Assembly: GCA_052117605.1 (NCBI GenBank)
Contig: JBQKIT010000008.1
Length of the DNA: 64,000 nt
From: CAG-791 sp000431495
Lineage (GTDB): Bacteria > Bacillota > Clostridia > Lachnospirales > Lachnospiraceae
Strand: one strand, 5' to 3'
Below the pieces are notes generated by a model, which searched no databases, was not told the origin of the DNA, and was given only the letters and a program-made list of their open reading frames with translations. The position numbers and the translations under genes are program-made. Positions 17,298-26,014 of this stretch are shown one piece after another (position 1 is the first letter of the stretch; each line of letters starts with the position of its first letter).

Positions 17298-18273
17298 CGC
17301 GGCAAGGCGAAACCGCCACGGCATGTACATCCTGTTCCGCAAGGAGCTTTCGGATCACCTGCATTCCGTCCGTTTCCAGATTCTGTTCGCCATGCTTGCC
17401 GTCGTGAGTTTCATCAGTCTTTATGGCTCGATTCAGACGCTCGGGCAGGCAGCGCAGCAAACCTCAGACGGGCAGACGGCAGTTTCCGAGTATCTGTTCC
17501 TTCTCCTGTTTACCACAAGCGGTTCCTCCATCTACTCGTTTGCAACCTTTATCGGCTTTCTCGGACCGATCATCGGAATCATGCTCGGCTTCGATGCCAT
17601 CAATGAAGAGCTTGCCCAGGGAACCTTAAACCGCCTGGCGGCGCAGCCGATTTACCGTGATACCATCATCAACGCCAAGTTCCTTGCAGGCGCTGCGGCG
17701 GTCCTGATCACCATCTTCTCCATCGGAGGACTGATGGCAGGGATCGGGCTGATCACAACCGGCCTCATTCCCACCGGCGAACAGGTGGCAAGGTTTGTCA
17801 TTTTCCTTCTGATGGCCGTGCTCTACATCAGCATGTGGATGGCCGTTGCAGAGTTCTTCTCCGTAGTCTGCCGCCATGCCGCGACCGCGGCGCTTGCCTG
17901 CATTGCAATCTGGCTGTTCCTTACGATGTTCCAGAGCCTCGTTGCTTCCGGAATTGCGGGAATGATCTATCCGACCTCCGGATATGCAGGACAGGCGAAT
18001 GTTCTGAAGAATTATTCGCTGCAGACCGCGCTCTGCAGGATCTCGCCCTACTATCTGTTCAGTGAGATCACCTCCATCATCATGAACCCGAACGTACACT
18101 CCACGAACATCGTCTCCATCCTGCAGAACCAGCAGGGTGCCATCGCAAGCTACCTGACGCTCGGACAAAGTCTCCTGCAGATCTGGCCGCACATCGTGGT
18201 CATGATTGCGTTGACCGCAGCAGCCTTTGCAGCCGCCTACATTGCCTTCATGCGCAAGGAGATTCGGGCCTGA
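17203..18273 (+). CDS. ABC-2 type transporter permease
   Basis: 356 residues from ATG 17203, preceded by GGAAGGAGGAGAGG. It overlaps the ATPase gene by 95 bases, which is unusual; a later in-frame ATG at 17323 would avoid the overlap but lacks a strong ribosome site. Six membrane helices: one after the N-terminal RKELSDHLHSVRFQ segment, a pair around residues 90-130, then three more and a last one near the end. The segment NEELAQGTLNRLAAQPI, between helices 2 and 3, is typical of NosY-like ABC-2 permeases. Works with the preceding ATPase and NEW3 protein. Confidence 0.9.
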   Translation: MTELQTQAAREPEGLDSLKNGLHQFLKKENSDAARRNRHGMYILFRKELSDHLHSVRFQILFAMLAVVSFISLYGSIQTLGQAAQQTSDGQTAVSEYLFLLLFTTSGSSIYSFATFIGFLGPIIGIMLGFDAINEELAQGTLNRLAAQPIYRDTIINAKFLAGAAAVLITIFSIGGLMAGIGLITTGLIPTGEQVARFVIFLLMAVLYISMWMAVAEFFSVVCRHAATAALACIAIWLFLTMFQSLVASGIAGMIYPTSGYAGQANVLKNYSLQTALCRISPYYLFSEITSIIMNPNVHSTNIVSILQNQQGAIASYLTLGQSLLQIWPHIVVMIALTAAAFAAAYIAFMRKEIRA

Positions 18274-18349
18274 GTTTTCCGAAGGGCCGGCTGCAGGCCG
18301 GCATTTCCATATGCACTCAGCGGAGGACCGATTCTGACATCCTCCATTG

Positions 18350-18380
18350 AAAAAGTCCCGGGAGGCTCCCGGGACTTTTT
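18350..18380. terminator. Bidirectional intrinsic terminator
   Basis: Arms AAAAAGTCCCGGGAG and CTCCCGGGACTTTTT (18350-18364 and 18366-18380) form a perfect stem with A-run and T-run on the two sides. It serves the ABC operon on the plus strand and the coiled-coil protein gene on the minus strand. Confidence 0.92.
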
Positions 18381-18408
18381 CTGTATACTTTTTCTGTATG
18401 CTCAATGC

Positions 18409-19509
18409 TTACTTGCTGCTCTTCTTTTCTGTCTTTCCGGTACTCTTTCCGCCTATAAAGGTGGAGGTCACCTTCTTGATGCCGGATGCCGTTTCCTGCA
18501 GATCTTCTGCCGCCTGACTCAGAGACTTGATCGAACGGTTGAAGCCTTCAAAATCAATGTTTCCGATGGCTTCCATCGTATCATCCACTTCTCCGGAGGT
18601 CTTGCTGACGGTCTTATTCAAGGTTGCTGCCGTTGTATTCAGCTGGCCCGCCACGGTATTCATCTGCCCTGCTGCCTCGGAAAGCTTCGCAACCGTCTTG
18701 TTCAATTCTTCAAAATCCAGATCGTTGATCTGATTGATCGCAACGTCCGCATCCTTTGTCGCCTTGTTGATTTCAAGAACAGAGTCGTTGACATTGTCCA
18801 CCACATCCTGCAGGCCGTCGGTAGACTTCTTAATGTTGGCAATGGAAGTGTTGATCCCGTCATAATCCAGCTCTGAGAGCGCTTCCACAATTTCATTGAT
18901 GCTGTCAGTATTCTGCTTCACCACATCATCAATATCAGTCACAGCCGAATTCAGGCCATCGATGGCTTCTCCGACTCCGCTGACCTGATCGTTGACATTT
19001 CCGATCACATCGTTCACCTGATCGAAGGATTCCCCGATCTGTACGCCGACATCTCCCACAATTCCGTTCAGCTTCTGCGCCGTATCGTTCGCCGAAGCCA
19101 CCACGTTGTTCACTTCATTGACGGTGGTTTCCAGCCCGCTCACCGTGCTGTTCAGATTTCCGAGAAGCGTGAACATTCCCGGCGTAATCAGTGCAAATGC
19201 TACGCCGAACACCGCAAGGAGAAGAATACTGCCGACTGCAGCCACCTTGTTGCTGCGGGAGCTCTTTTCCACAGCGCGGGAAATGCGTTCGATCGCCTCC
19301 GTCATATCCTCCAGCTGCGCTTCCTCTCCGGAAAAGGTTCCCTTCTCCTTCTCTTTTGCAAGGGCACGGTCCACCTCGGTCTGAACGAGGCGGGCGATCT
19401 CCTCCGGCGTCATGGTTACGGTTTTACTGTGCTCCGCTCCTGTCGAAGTGCCTTCACCGGTTGTCTGAATTTCCTGCGTCCCCTCTTTCCTGATTTCTTC
19501 CTCTGCCAT
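18409..19509 (-). CDS. Single-span membrane protein with long periplasm-side coiled coil
   Basis: 366 residues from ATG 19509 (ribosome site TTTGGAGGG). A polar, acidic N-terminal part (about 88 residues, cytoplasmic) is followed by one membrane helix (about 89-109) and then 250 residues of near-continuous alpha-helical heptads rich in Asn, Asp, Val and Ile, with repeated phrases such as NLNSTVSGLETTVNEVNN and INQINDLDFEELNKTV. The short motif D(Y/F)(D/E)(G/E)(I/F/L)N occurs three times at regular places. The tail is Lys/Ser-rich. The pattern resembles the helical parts of MCP-like or MCE-like proteins, but there is no signalling motif. Function unknown; probably a cell-envelope scaffold or sensor. 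Confidence 0.8.
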   Translation of the reverse strand: MAEEEIRKEGTQEIQTTGEGTSTGAEHSKTVTMTPEEIARLVQTEVDRALAKEKEKGTFSGEEAQLEDMTEAIERISRAVEKSSRSNKVAAVGSILLLAVFGVAFALITPGMFTLLGNLNSTVSGLETTVNEVNNVVASANDTAQKLNGIVGDVGVQIGESFDQVNDVIGNVNDQVSGVGEAIDGLNSAVTDIDDVVKQNTDSINEIVEALSELDYDGINTSIANIKKSTDGLQDVVDNVNDSVLEINKATKDADVAINQINDLDFEELNKTVAKLSEAAGQMNTVAGQLNTTAATLNKTVSKTSGEVDDTMEAIGNIDFEGFNRSIKSLSQAAEDLQETASGIKKVTSTFIGGKSTGKTEKKSSK

Positions 19510-19649
19510 ATGATTGCCCTCCAAATGCTGCACTGCCAAGTCTCCCCTGTGCCTGTTCCGTATCACGTGCCTCCGGCCCGCATTTCCAGCCGGACTCGTC
19601 TTGTCCTTGTACGGAACAATTACATTTTATCAGACAATATAGTCGTTTT

Positions 19650-20969
19650 CTATAAAGAACTCCGCATATTCCGTGCTTCTTTTTCGCTCAGATTCCGGTA
19701 GAGTTCCTCCTCTTCCTTCGTAAAACCACGGAAACGGATTTCATCCAGGTCCCGGAAGGCTCTCCCGAGCGCATCCTGCACCGGATCCGACTGCTCGCCA
19801 AAAGTCACCATGACCACCGACCGCTCCGAGGCCGTTTTCGGAAGCCGGACCTTCACCTTTTCCACGAGTTTCCGCCTTCCCATTTTCTGCAGGCTCCCGC
19901 TCAGTCCTCTTGCCGAAACCCCGGTAAAATTCCGGATCTCCGCAAGCGTTGCCGTTCCTCCCGCAAGCTTCAGATACAGGAGGATCTGTGCGTCCTTTTC
20001 CTCCAGATCATAGCCCTTCATCAGGCGCTCCAGCGCATTCTCCAGAAGCCGGTCCTCGTAGAAATTCAGCGCAAACGGATTGGTCTCCATCTTCTCATCA
20101 AACCTCGCATTGATGCGCTCCTGCCCGAGCTTCCGATCCGGAGCCACAGGATTGACGCCGCCATCCTTTGCAAAATTCAACAGGAAGGAGTAGATCACGG
20201 GACTTCGCAGAAGATACCCGCCTTCCTTATAAATATCCTTATAGAAGCTGCTGTAATACTCAATCACATTCAGCTTCATCCGGACCGTGCGGCTGATGCT
20301 GGCACCGCCCTGTGCAACCAGAGAGCCTTCTGTTTTCACATAGTAATAAACCGGTGCCTTCAGCGAATAAATGTGGTCCGTATGGAGCACATACTCCATG
20401 TTGAAAATAAAATCCTCCGCCCAGTCCAGCTGTACATCCATGCGAAGCTTATACTCTTCGATGATGCTGCGGCGGAAAAATTTGTTCCACAGGACGCCGT
20501 AATAGAAATCGGCCGGGTTTCGCATCATCTCATCCGCATATTCCTCGCGGGTCAGGAGCTTCTCCTCCTCGATGTCCCCCTTCTGGGACATCTTCTCGCC
20601 GACCACACGGTAGAAATCGGCAATGACCATATCGCAGGTCGGATTGTCCTCCATGGCACGGACGAAAAGCCGCGTGGCGTCCGGAGAAATCCAGTCATCC
20701 GCATCCAGAAACTGAATGTATCTGCCCGATGCGCGGTCCAGTGCCTGGTTTCTCGTATCCGACACCCCGGAATTCGGCTTGTGGACGGCAATGACCCTTG
20801 CGTCCTTTGCCGCATACCGGTCAATGATCTCCGGTGTTTCATCCTTGCTTCCGTCATCCATGACCAGAAGCTCGAAATCGGTATAGGTCTGATTCAGAAT
20901 GCTCTCAATGCATCGTCCGATCGTCTTCTGCGCGTTATATGCAGGTACGATAATGCTGACTGCTGCCAT
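19650..20969 (-). CDS. Glycosyltransferase family 2 fused to a MarR-like winged-helix domain
   Basis: 439 residues from ATG 20969 (ribosome site AGGGAGGGAGC). Residues 1-210 are a GT-A fold: VSIIVPAYNAQKTI, the nucleotide-binding LLVMDDGSKDETP (Asp38-Asp39) and the metal-binding FLDADDW (89-93), followed by an acidic WAEDFIFNMEY acceptor-site motif. After a helical middle part, residues about 320-439 look like a MarR-type winged helix: EKDAQILLYLKLAGGTATLAEI is split as helix 1-2, GVSARGLSGSLQKMGRRKLV forms the recognition helix and wing start, and GFTKEEEELYRNLSEKEA resembles the MarR dimerisation helix. Combining a cytoplasmic glycosyltransferase with a DNA-binding fold in one chain is uncommon. 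The acceptor and DNA targets are unknown. Confidence 0.82.
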   Translation of the reverse strand: MAAVSIIVPAYNAQKTIGRCIESILNQTYTDFELLVMDDGSKDETPEIIDRYAAKDARVIAVHKPNSGVSDTRNQALDRASGRYIQFLDADDWISPDATRLFVRAMEDNPTCDMVIADFYRVVGEKMSQKGDIEEEKLLTREEYADEMMRNPADFYYGVLWNKFFRRSIIEEYKLRMDVQLDWAEDFIFNMEYVLHTDHIYSLKAPVYYYVKTEGSLVAQGGASISRTVRMKLNVIEYYSSFYKDIYKEGGYLLRSPVIYSFLLNFAKDGGVNPVAPDRKLGQERINARFDEKMETNPFALNFYEDRLLENALERLMKGYDLEEKDAQILLYLKLAGGTATLAEIRNFTGVSARGLSGSLQKMGRRKLVEKVKVRLPKTASERSVVMVTFGEQSDPVQDALGRAFRDLDEIRFRGFTKEEEELYRNLSEKEARNMRSSL

Positions 20970-21012
20970 ATAGCTCCCTCCCTGGTCCAAATTGCGTCTG
21001 CCTGCGAATTAT

Positions 21013-22161
21013 CTATGCTTCCTCTTCCTTGTCCATCCTTGTCGTCAGCAGCCGGATTCCGTTCAGCTCAATATCATCCTGAACCGGAATCAGAATATAC
21101 TCCCGCCCGTCGATGACCTTCGTCGTGATCATGGAGGACATCTCCGATTTTACGGAAATTTTCACACTGGGCGATTTGATTTCCATGACCGTCCGGCCGG
21201 CAATGTTCTCCGCGCGGAAGGTCTTGCCCTCTCCGACCTCCTGATCAAAGGTCTCCTCGAACTGCTCCATCGCCTGCGGCTTTACACCGGAATCATTGAG
21301 AATCCGGCGGACCTCTGTTTTGCCAAGCTCCAAAGGCTCCTCACTGTCCTCGCTCTGCTTTACCATCTCATCCAGAGCATCCGTCAGGTTCTTTACATTT
21401 TCAAAATCGCAGTCACGTCCAAGCGTCTGCTCCACCAGGCAGGTGAACAGCTCCTTCTGCACGGACTCCGTCACCGGCATGTCGCCGCCGATCAGTCCGT
21501 CCATCAGCTCCGGATGCCGCTCATCCTCTTTTTTCGCATAATAAAGGATCTGGTGAATGTCCGCTCCGCGATCATGAAACGCGGGATACAGGAAGCCAAG
21601 CTCCGGCATCTGCACCCCAAGATCGCTCTTTTTATTCAGAAAGCTCAAGGTTTCCTCGTCATAGCAGAGGCCTTCCTTCACCTCCACCACCGGGCAGATG
21701 CAGCACACCATGAAGGAATACACATTCTCGCTGGCATCCTCCATGTCGATTCCGTCCGAGCTTCTTCCCGGCACATCATAGACGCCGTGCGCAAGGACGA
21801 TCAGATGCCGTCCCGCCAGATCCAGATGCTCCAGAATGTGCGTGAAGAACTCGTTGTTCAGCTCCTCATCCGAGTAATCCGACTGCAGCATCCGGAACAT
21901 CATGGCCTGCTTGCCGCCCGTCTGCTCCTCCTGCAGCGGAAACTCCATCGTGAAGAGGTTCTTTCCGATTTTGCCGGTCAGGGTCTTCCGGAAAAGCTCA
22001 CAGTACTTCTCAAGCTCCTCATCCTGCAGCGCCCGGAAGGTCTGCTTCAGCTGCGTAATGATGGTCCCGTCCTCTCCGACAAAGCATCCTGTCATCCGGT
22101 CGATGACGCAGCGGTCCTTGGTCATTGTTTTTCTGATTTCCTGAATTTCCTTACGATCCAC
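21013..22161 (-). CDS. DUF4317 family protein
   Basis: 382 residues from a GTG start preceded by GAAGGAAG. The N-terminal pattern MDRKEIQEIRKTMTKDRCVI with a following GCFVGEDG and then FRKTLTGKIGKNLFTMEFPL is the hallmark of DUF4317, a cytoplasmic family common in Clostridia. No catalytic motif or membrane segment is visible and the function of the family is not known. It sits between the HAD phosphatase and the glycosyltransferase on the same strand, with short gaps. Confidence 0.88.
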   Translation of the reverse strand: MDRKEIQEIRKTMTKDRCVIDRMTGCFVGEDGTIITQLKQTFRALQDEELEKYCELFRKTLTGKIGKNLFTMEFPLQEEQTGGKQAMMFRMLQSDYSDEELNNEFFTHILEHLDLAGRHLIVLAHGVYDVPGRSSDGIDMEDASENVYSFMVCCICPVVEVKEGLCYDEETLSFLNKKSDLGVQMPELGFLYPAFHDRGADIHQILYYAKKEDERHPELMDGLIGGDMPVTESVQKELFTCLVEQTLGRDCDFENVKNLTDALDEMVKQSEDSEEPLELGKTEVRRILNDSGVKPQAMEQFEETFDQEVGEGKTFRAENIAGRTVMEIKSPSVKISVKSEMSSMITTKVIDGREYILIPVQDDIELNGIRLLTTRMDKEEEA

Positions 22162-22209
22162 TTTTTCTTCCTTCTTTTCCTGTTCCGATTCTTAATTCCA
22201 ATCCTGAGC

Positions 22210-22851
22210 TCAGTCTGTGCGGAGCACTTCTTCCACCCGGCCCTGATGGATCTTTTCCAGATCCTCCAGCAGTCCCTCCTGCGAAAAGACCTGTCTCCCG
22301 TACATACCGCAGGCCCTCGCACCGAGAATATTTTCCTTCCTGTCATCGAAGAACAGGCACTCCTGCGGGATCAGCTGATAACGCCCCAGAAGCTCCCGAT
22401 AAATCGGCAGCTCCGGTTTTCCCATATGAACCTCATAGGAAATCACTCTTCCGTCCAGGTCCTGCATGAAATCTGCATACTGCGTGTGCTTGTGAAACAG
22501 CTCCTCCGGATAATTGGAAAGAACATAGATCCGGTAACCCTGCAGCTTCAGAAGATGCACCATCTCCCAGACCCTCAGCCGCGGCAAAGGCATGTACTCG
22601 CCGTGCAGAATAAACCAGGAAATTACTTCCGCATCCTCCGGATATTCCTCTCCAAGCTCCTTTGCAGCCTGCTGCGCGCTCAGATTTCCAAGATCAAATT
22701 CATGCCAGAGGTGCTTCGGATCATCAAACATCTCCGAACCAACCCGCTCTACATCCTCTTCCTTTACCCCCAGATTCCGCAGGAAATCTCTCCAGCGAAA
22801 CTGAATCAGTACATCTCCCAGATCAAAAACAAGATTCTTAATTTGGTCCAT
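22210..22851 (-). CDS. HAD-superfamily hydrolase (subfamily IA)
   Basis: 213 residues from ATG 22851, preceded by GAGGAACGGG. Motif I is LVFDLGDVLIQF near the N-terminus with the nucleophilic Asp, motif II is IYVLSNYPEE, and motif III/IV is KPELPIYRELL followed by CLFFDDRKENILGA. The small helical cap and the DDRxxN pattern match YihX-like phosphatases, which hydrolyse sugar phosphates. Substrate unknown. Confidence 0.88.
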   Translation of the reverse strand: MDQIKNLVFDLGDVLIQFRWRDFLRNLGVKEEDVERVGSEMFDDPKHLWHEFDLGNLSAQQAAKELGEEYPEDAEVISWFILHGEYMPLPRLRVWEMVHLLKLQGYRIYVLSNYPEELFHKHTQYADFMQDLDGRVISYEVHMGKPELPIYRELLGRYQLIPQECLFFDDRKENILGARACGMYGRQVFSQEGLLEDLEKIHQGRVEEVLRTD

Positions 22852-22945
22852 TTCCCGTTCCTCAAAATAAACACTTACCGTCATGATCCATCCGCTCGGA
22901 TCCTATGCCGCGATTCCGACCATATTTCCGGGCTTTCAATCACAG

Positions 22946-24319
22946 TCAGCAGCTGCGGAAATCCAAACGATACCTTCCGTCTCCGGTTCCCGTCACCGCG
23001 CCGGAGAAAAAGACCTCACTTGCTCTGGCAAGATACTCCGTGTCCTTCACGCCTGCCGTCTCGTAGGCAGAGTGCATCGCAAGCTGTGCAAGTCCGATGT
23101 CCACCGTGTTGAGCGACAGCTGCGTCGTGGAAATATTGCCCAGAGTGGAACCTCCCGGAAGATCCGAGCGATTGTAGAAAATCTGCACCGGTACCCCGGC
23201 CTTTCGGCAGATTTCCTTCATCACCGCACCGGAAACCGCATCCGTCGTATATTTCTGATTGGCACTGTATTTGATCACGATTCCGCCATTCGGAACCGGG
23301 CGGTGCGACGGATCCTCGAGCTCCGGATGATTGGGGTGAACCGCATGCGCATTGTCCGCCGAAATCATAAAGCTGGAGGAAAGGCTTGCCATGAACTCCC
23401 CGCGGCTCCTTCCAAGCTCCGTGCTGATCCGCTCCAGCGTGCAGCGAAGGAAGGATGAATCCGCGCCCTGCTTTGTCATGCTTCCGACCTCTTCGTTGTC
23501 AAACGCACAATACACGGCAATGCTCTTTTCCGGCCTTGCCGCAAGGAAGCCCTTCAGCGTTCCAAAGGCACACTGCAGATCGTCCAGCCGTCCGCTGGAA
23601 ATAAACTCCCCGTTTAAACCAATCACGGAAGCCTTCTCACGGTTATACAGATAAAGATCCGTATCCAGCACATCCTCCGGAGAAACACCGGCCTCCTCCG
23701 CCACAAGGCGGCGGAAAATGGTGCCGATGTCTTCCGCGCTCCTGTCCGCAGCCGGCACCGCCGCTTCCGGAGCCTGCACCCCGGCAAGCAGCGGCCGCAG
23801 ATCCTGCTTCATATCCCACTTGTAGCCGTTGTTCACCTCGCGGTTCATGTGAATCGCAACATTCGGAATGATCATAAGGTCCCGGTCAATGTTCACAAGT
23901 CTTGTTTCGATTCCGCTCTCCGTGCGGACAAGCACCCGCCCTGCCGCAGAAAGCGGACGGTCCAGCCAGGGCGCAAGAAGCATTCCGCCGTATTTTTCCA
24001 CATTCAGCGTGACGTAGCGGTTTTCCACCATGATCTCCGCATTGCTCTTAATCCGGAAGGTCGGAGAATCCAGATGACTGGCTGCAATCTGAAACCCTGC
24101 CCAGGATTCTTCTTTTGGAATCTGAAAGGCAATCACAGCGGAGCCGTTCCGCATGACAAAATACCTTCCGCCCGGAACAAGCTTCCACTCCGATCCCTCC
24201 TGGCACTCTGTATACCCGTTCTCCAGCAGCATCCTGCGGATATTGGCCGCCGCATAGAGCCCCACCGGACTCTCGTCCAGAAACTTCTTCAAATCCTTTG
24301 TCATTTCCGAAATCTTCAT
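22946..24319 (-). CDS. M18 family aminopeptidase
   Basis: 457 residues, cytoplasmic. It cleaves N-terminal residues, often acidic or neutral, from peptides using two metal ions. Metal-binding segments are ASHLDSP (His82, Asp84), the DNEEVGS glutamate pair in the middle and SADNAHAVHPNHPE with further ligands; the late GGSTLGNIST segment is typical of the M18/M20 catalytic core. Length and order of motifs are normal for the family (ApeB-like). The start is the ATG at 24319, although the ATG five codons on has a similar ribosome site. Confidence 0.93.
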   Translation of the reverse strand: MKISEMTKDLKKFLDESPVGLYAAANIRRMLLENGYTECQEGSEWKLVPGGRYFVMRNGSAVIAFQIPKEESWAGFQIAASHLDSPTFRIKSNAEIMVENRYVTLNVEKYGGMLLAPWLDRPLSAAGRVLVRTESGIETRLVNIDRDLMIIPNVAIHMNREVNNGYKWDMKQDLRPLLAGVQAPEAAVPAADRSAEDIGTIFRRLVAEEAGVSPEDVLDTDLYLYNREKASVIGLNGEFISSGRLDDLQCAFGTLKGFLAARPEKSIAVYCAFDNEEVGSMTKQGADSSFLRCTLERISTELGRSRGEFMASLSSSFMISADNAHAVHPNHPELEDPSHRPVPNGGIVIKYSANQKYTTDAVSGAVMKEICRKAGVPVQIFYNRSDLPGGSTLGNISTTQLSLNTVDIGLAQLAMHSAYETAGVKDTEYLARASEVFFSGAVTGTGDGRYRLDFRSC

Positions 24320-24512
24320 ATTCTTATTCTTCCATTCCGCCCGCCTGACTGCGAGCTTTCCATATTCGCCACAAGGTTGATGCCCTCGCGCAAAATTTCA
24401 CCTGCTTTTCAGCAAGCTTTCCATATTATAGCAAACTCTCCCGCATTGATTCCATCCGACCTGTACAATTGCGGCCGCGGGGAGAGGTGCAAACAGGCTA
24501 GGAAGCTTCCGT

Positions 24513-24541
24513 TTGTCAGATTCTCCGGAACCTGCTACACT
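24513..24541 (+). promoter_or_regulatory. SigA-type promoter for a likely leaderless mRNA
   Basis: TTGTCA (24513-24518) and TACACT (24536-24541) are separated by exactly 17 bases. The next gene's ATG begins at 24549, only 8 bases after the -10 box, where transcription would be expected to start. There is no Shine-Dalgarno sequence before this ATG. Confidence 0.65.
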
Positions 24542-24548
24542 ACTTCCT

Positions 24549-25604
24549 ATGAAAAAAAATCATAAAAAACAAATCATATGGGCTTTCATCTCCCTTCTCC
24601 TTGCCCTCATGTCCATCTGGGCAGTCCTCGGACAGAGTAAAGAGATGAGCTTTCAGGATCTGGGCACAGCGCTTCTTGCCTGCAAGCCCGGCTGGCTTCT
24701 GCTTGCCATTTTGTGCATGTTCGGCTACATCGCTTTTGAAGGACTGACAATCTGGTACCTCCTGAAGCACTGCGGCTACGCGCGCAGAATCGATCAGGGT
24801 ATTCTGTATGCCTCCGCAGATATTTACTGCGCAGCAATCACACCCTCCGCAACCGGCGGACAGCCTGTCTGCGCCTGGTTTATGCTGCGTGACGGCATTC
24901 CGATGGGCTTCATCACGGCCATCCTCGCGCTTTATCTGATTGCTCACACCTTTGCGACACTGGTCATTGGATTTCTGACCGTGATCCTGAATCCGGCTTC
25001 CTTCGGAAGTCTGACCCTCCTTGCGAAGTGTCTTGTCATTCTCGGATATCTTACTGTGACAGGACTTGCTGCTCTCTTTGTGTGCCTTCTGAAAAAGGCA
25101 AAGCAAATCGAGAGGATCGGCGGCCGCATCATTGACTGGCTCACGAAGAAAGGCTGGGTAAAGCAGAACAAATACTGGAAGGATAAGCTGCACGGCGTTC
25201 TGTCCGACTACAGCAGCTGCCTCAGCGTCATCCGCGGAAAAGGACAGGTCTTCCTGATCGCCTTTGCCTTCGCTCTTTTGCAGCGTCTCTCGCAGACGAT
25301 CGTTCCGTCCCTCGTCTATCTAGCTCAGGGCGGAACCTTCCGCAATGTCAGCCAGGTTTTCGCCTCTCAGATCTACTCCGCCATCGGCTCCATGTGCATG
25401 CCGATTCCGGGAGGAATGGGAATTGCGGATTACCTTCTGTTCAATGGACTGAATGCCTTTCTGGATAAGGAATCCGCTCTGCAGTTGGAGCTTCTGTCCC
25501 GCAGCTGCTCCTTCTACCTGTGTGTTGCGATCAGCCTTCTGATCGTCATCATCGGTTACATCCAGCGTCACCGCTTCTACTTCCGCGTGCACGACAAGAA
25601 CTGA
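24549..25604 (+). CDS. Lysylphosphatidylglycerol synthase-like integral membrane protein (UPF0104/YbhN)
   Basis: 351 residues with eight or so membrane helices. It has the conserved GYIAFEGLTIWYLLK and CAAITPSATGGQPVCAW stretches of the LPG_synthase_TM/UPF0104 family, the latter containing the family TPSxxGGxP motif, and the late MPIPGGMGIADYLLF motif. The family is the flippase-like half of MprF; this protein has no soluble synthase domain, so a lipid-flipping role is possible only by analogy. It is transcribed alone from what looks like a leaderless start. Confidence 0.88.
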   Translation: MKKNHKKQIIWAFISLLLALMSIWAVLGQSKEMSFQDLGTALLACKPGWLLLAILCMFGYIAFEGLTIWYLLKHCGYARRIDQGILYASADIYCAAITPSATGGQPVCAWFMLRDGIPMGFITAILALYLIAHTFATLVIGFLTVILNPASFGSLTLLAKCLVILGYLTVTGLAALFVCLLKKAKQIERIGGRIIDWLTKKGWVKQNKYWKDKLHGVLSDYSSCLSVIRGKGQVFLIAFAFALLQRLSQTIVPSLVYLAQGGTFRNVSQVFASQIYSAIGSMCMPIPGGMGIADYLLFNGLNAFLDKESALQLELLSRSCSFYLCVAISLLIVIIGYIQRHRFYFRVHDKN

Positions 25605-25977
25605 TTCCGAAGACAAAAGCCCCTGATGGGTTTCCCTGGTTCCTCGCACCGGAGTTCAAAGTTTCTGGTGGCTTTCCCTGGTGGGACTTGGGTAATGGCG
25701 GCAGATGCATCCCTGTTCGCCGGAACATCTCGCCAAGGATGCTTTTTGAGATACGAATGCATCTTATTTCTCAGAAATTGCTGGCTGGGGATGCTTTCGT
25801 GCTGGAAAATTCATCCCTGCGAAACAAAGCACAAATCCAGGATGATTCTGCGGCCAGAAATTCATCCCTGCGAAATTAAAATGCAAACCCAGGATGCAGC
25901 GCCGCGCTCAACATAAGACGCAGACACTTCTCCAAAGCTCCCGGCAGGCAATCCTGCCGCAAACAGGAGCAAAAAAA
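25605..25977. repeat. Dispersed GGGATG-type intergenic repeat, copy B
   Basis: No gene is visible. From about 25690 to 25910 there are blocks such as CAGATGCATCCCTG, AAGGATGCTTT, GAATGCATCTT, GGGGATGCTTTC, AATTCATCCCTGCGAAA (twice in near-identical form), CAGGATGATTC and CAGGATGCAG in both orientations. The left part (25620-25690) has two near copies of TTTCCCTGGT. The blocks match those in copies A and C. Confidence 0.5.
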
Positions 25978-26014
25978 GAAAGCTGAAACCGGTTTTATTC
26001 CGGTTTCAGCTTTC
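25978..26014. terminator. Intrinsic terminator at the end of the pot-MATE operon
   Basis: GAAAGCTGAAACCGG (25978-25992) pairs with CCGGTTTCAGCTTTC (26000-26014) across the loop TTTTATT. The A-run before it gives a T-run on the minus strand. The stem overlaps the last codons of the MATE gene. Confidence 0.9.

Noticed and set aside
25690..25910. CRISPR-like appearance of regularly spaced GGATG blocks
   Set aside because: Units are short, alternate in orientation and vary in sequence; there are no spacers of constant length and no cas genes.
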